Shown here piece by piece: positions 5,099 through 5,341 of a stretch of DNA of 5,341 bases. The stretch's first letter is position 1. Every line of letters starts with the position of its first letter. Under the pieces are notes generated by a model that saw only the letters and a list, made by a program, of their open reading frames with translations, was not told where the DNA came from and made no database searches. The stretch is from an uncultured Clostridia bacterium (GTDB lineage Bacteria; Bacillota; Clostridia; TANB77; CAG-508), in contig CANRQH010000095.1 in NCBI GenBank assembly GCA_947632745.1, positions 1-5,341 of the forward strand. The letters are read 5' to 3'. Made by a program: the position numbers and the translations under genes.

Positions 5099-5341
5099 TC
5101 ATTCAATTATTTCATAACCAGCAATTTTATATCCTTTTAACCTTCTATTATACATCTTTTCTAATACCTTCATATTATCTAAATAATCATAAACTATTAC
5201 TTTTTCTTTATCTTCATGTTCTCTATGAAGTCTTCCTACATATTGTATAATCCTTCCTTTCCATGAAACTGGCATTGTTAAAAATAATGTATCTAACCTA
5301 CTATCATCAAAACCTTCTCCTATAGAACTACTTGTTGCTAA
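5099..5341 (-). CDS. Superfamily 2 DNA/RNA helicase, C-terminal end (runs off right edge)
   Basis: Only the last 80 residues and a TGA stop are in the window. They contain helicase motif V, ATSSSIGEGFDD (2-13), and motif VI, QYVGRLHRE (33-41), with the arginine finger pattern QxxGRxxR. Between them is LDTLFLTMPVSWKGR, and the tail is VYDYLD (50-55) followed by MYNRRLKGYKIAGY. The protein would couple ATP hydrolysis to nucleic-acid unwinding or translocation. This combination, especially the MPxSWKG stretch and the R-R-L-K-G-Y tail, is what I recall from DEAD/DEAH helicases of the ResIII type fused to an archaeo-eukaryotic primase domain in TOTE conflict proteins; stand-alone relatives also exist. 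The helicase core with motifs I-III and any primase or nuclease domain would lie to the right. The helicase call is firm; the subfamily is a recollection-based inference. Confidence 0.85.
   Translation of the reverse strand, partial: LATSSSIGEGFDDSRLDTLFLTMPVSWKGRIIQYVGRLHREHEDKEKVIVYDYLDNMKVLEKMYNRRLKGYKIAGYEIIE

Overview
The window comes from a very AT-rich, low-GC Gram-positive genome, most likely an anaerobic clostridial lineage. Four things support this: a bacterial S21 with the Firmicutes-type basic tail, a YmfF/YmfH-like pair of M16 peptidases, a Spo0E-like phosphatase (a sporulation-pathway family), and a sortase-like membrane protein. Ribosome binding sites are mostly strong GGAGG-type sites, and UGA is used as an ordinary stop. 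Every gene I can support lies on the minus strand, so transcription runs from high to low coordinates; the long plus-strand open frames are shadows.

In transcription order, the window opens with the last 80 codons of a superfamily 2 helicase (5341-5099). Its motifs V and VI and tail resemble the helicases of primase-helicase (TOTE-type) conflict proteins. Next is rpsU (ribosomal protein S21, 4859-4689), with a consensus sigma-A promoter, an unusual G-rich Shine-Dalgarno and a strong hairpin terminator. A small GC-rich hairpin element (4631-4601) follows. After it, a new promoter drives an M16 pair: a non-catalytic YmfF-like subunit broken by a single-base frameshift near 3652, then an intact catalytic YmfH-like subunit (3157-1889).

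A further promoter candidate precedes a 45-codon Spo0E-like gene (1714-1577). Directly at its stop codon begins a four-copy tandem repeat with an exact 31-bp period and a conserved AAAAAGAACCGGTCC core. The array fills the gap up to the Shine-Dalgarno of rsmA (16S rRNA dimethyladenosine transferase, 1432-572). The window ends with a promoter and the first 143 codons of a membrane-anchored sortase-like protein (431-1).

Most of this is ordinary chromosomal housekeeping content. The parts that deserve a second look are the 31-bp repeat array between the Spo0E-like gene and rsmA, the frameshift in the regulatory half of the M16 pair, the isolated GC-rich hairpin at 4601-4631, and the helicase tail, whose identity depends on sequence beyond the right edge.
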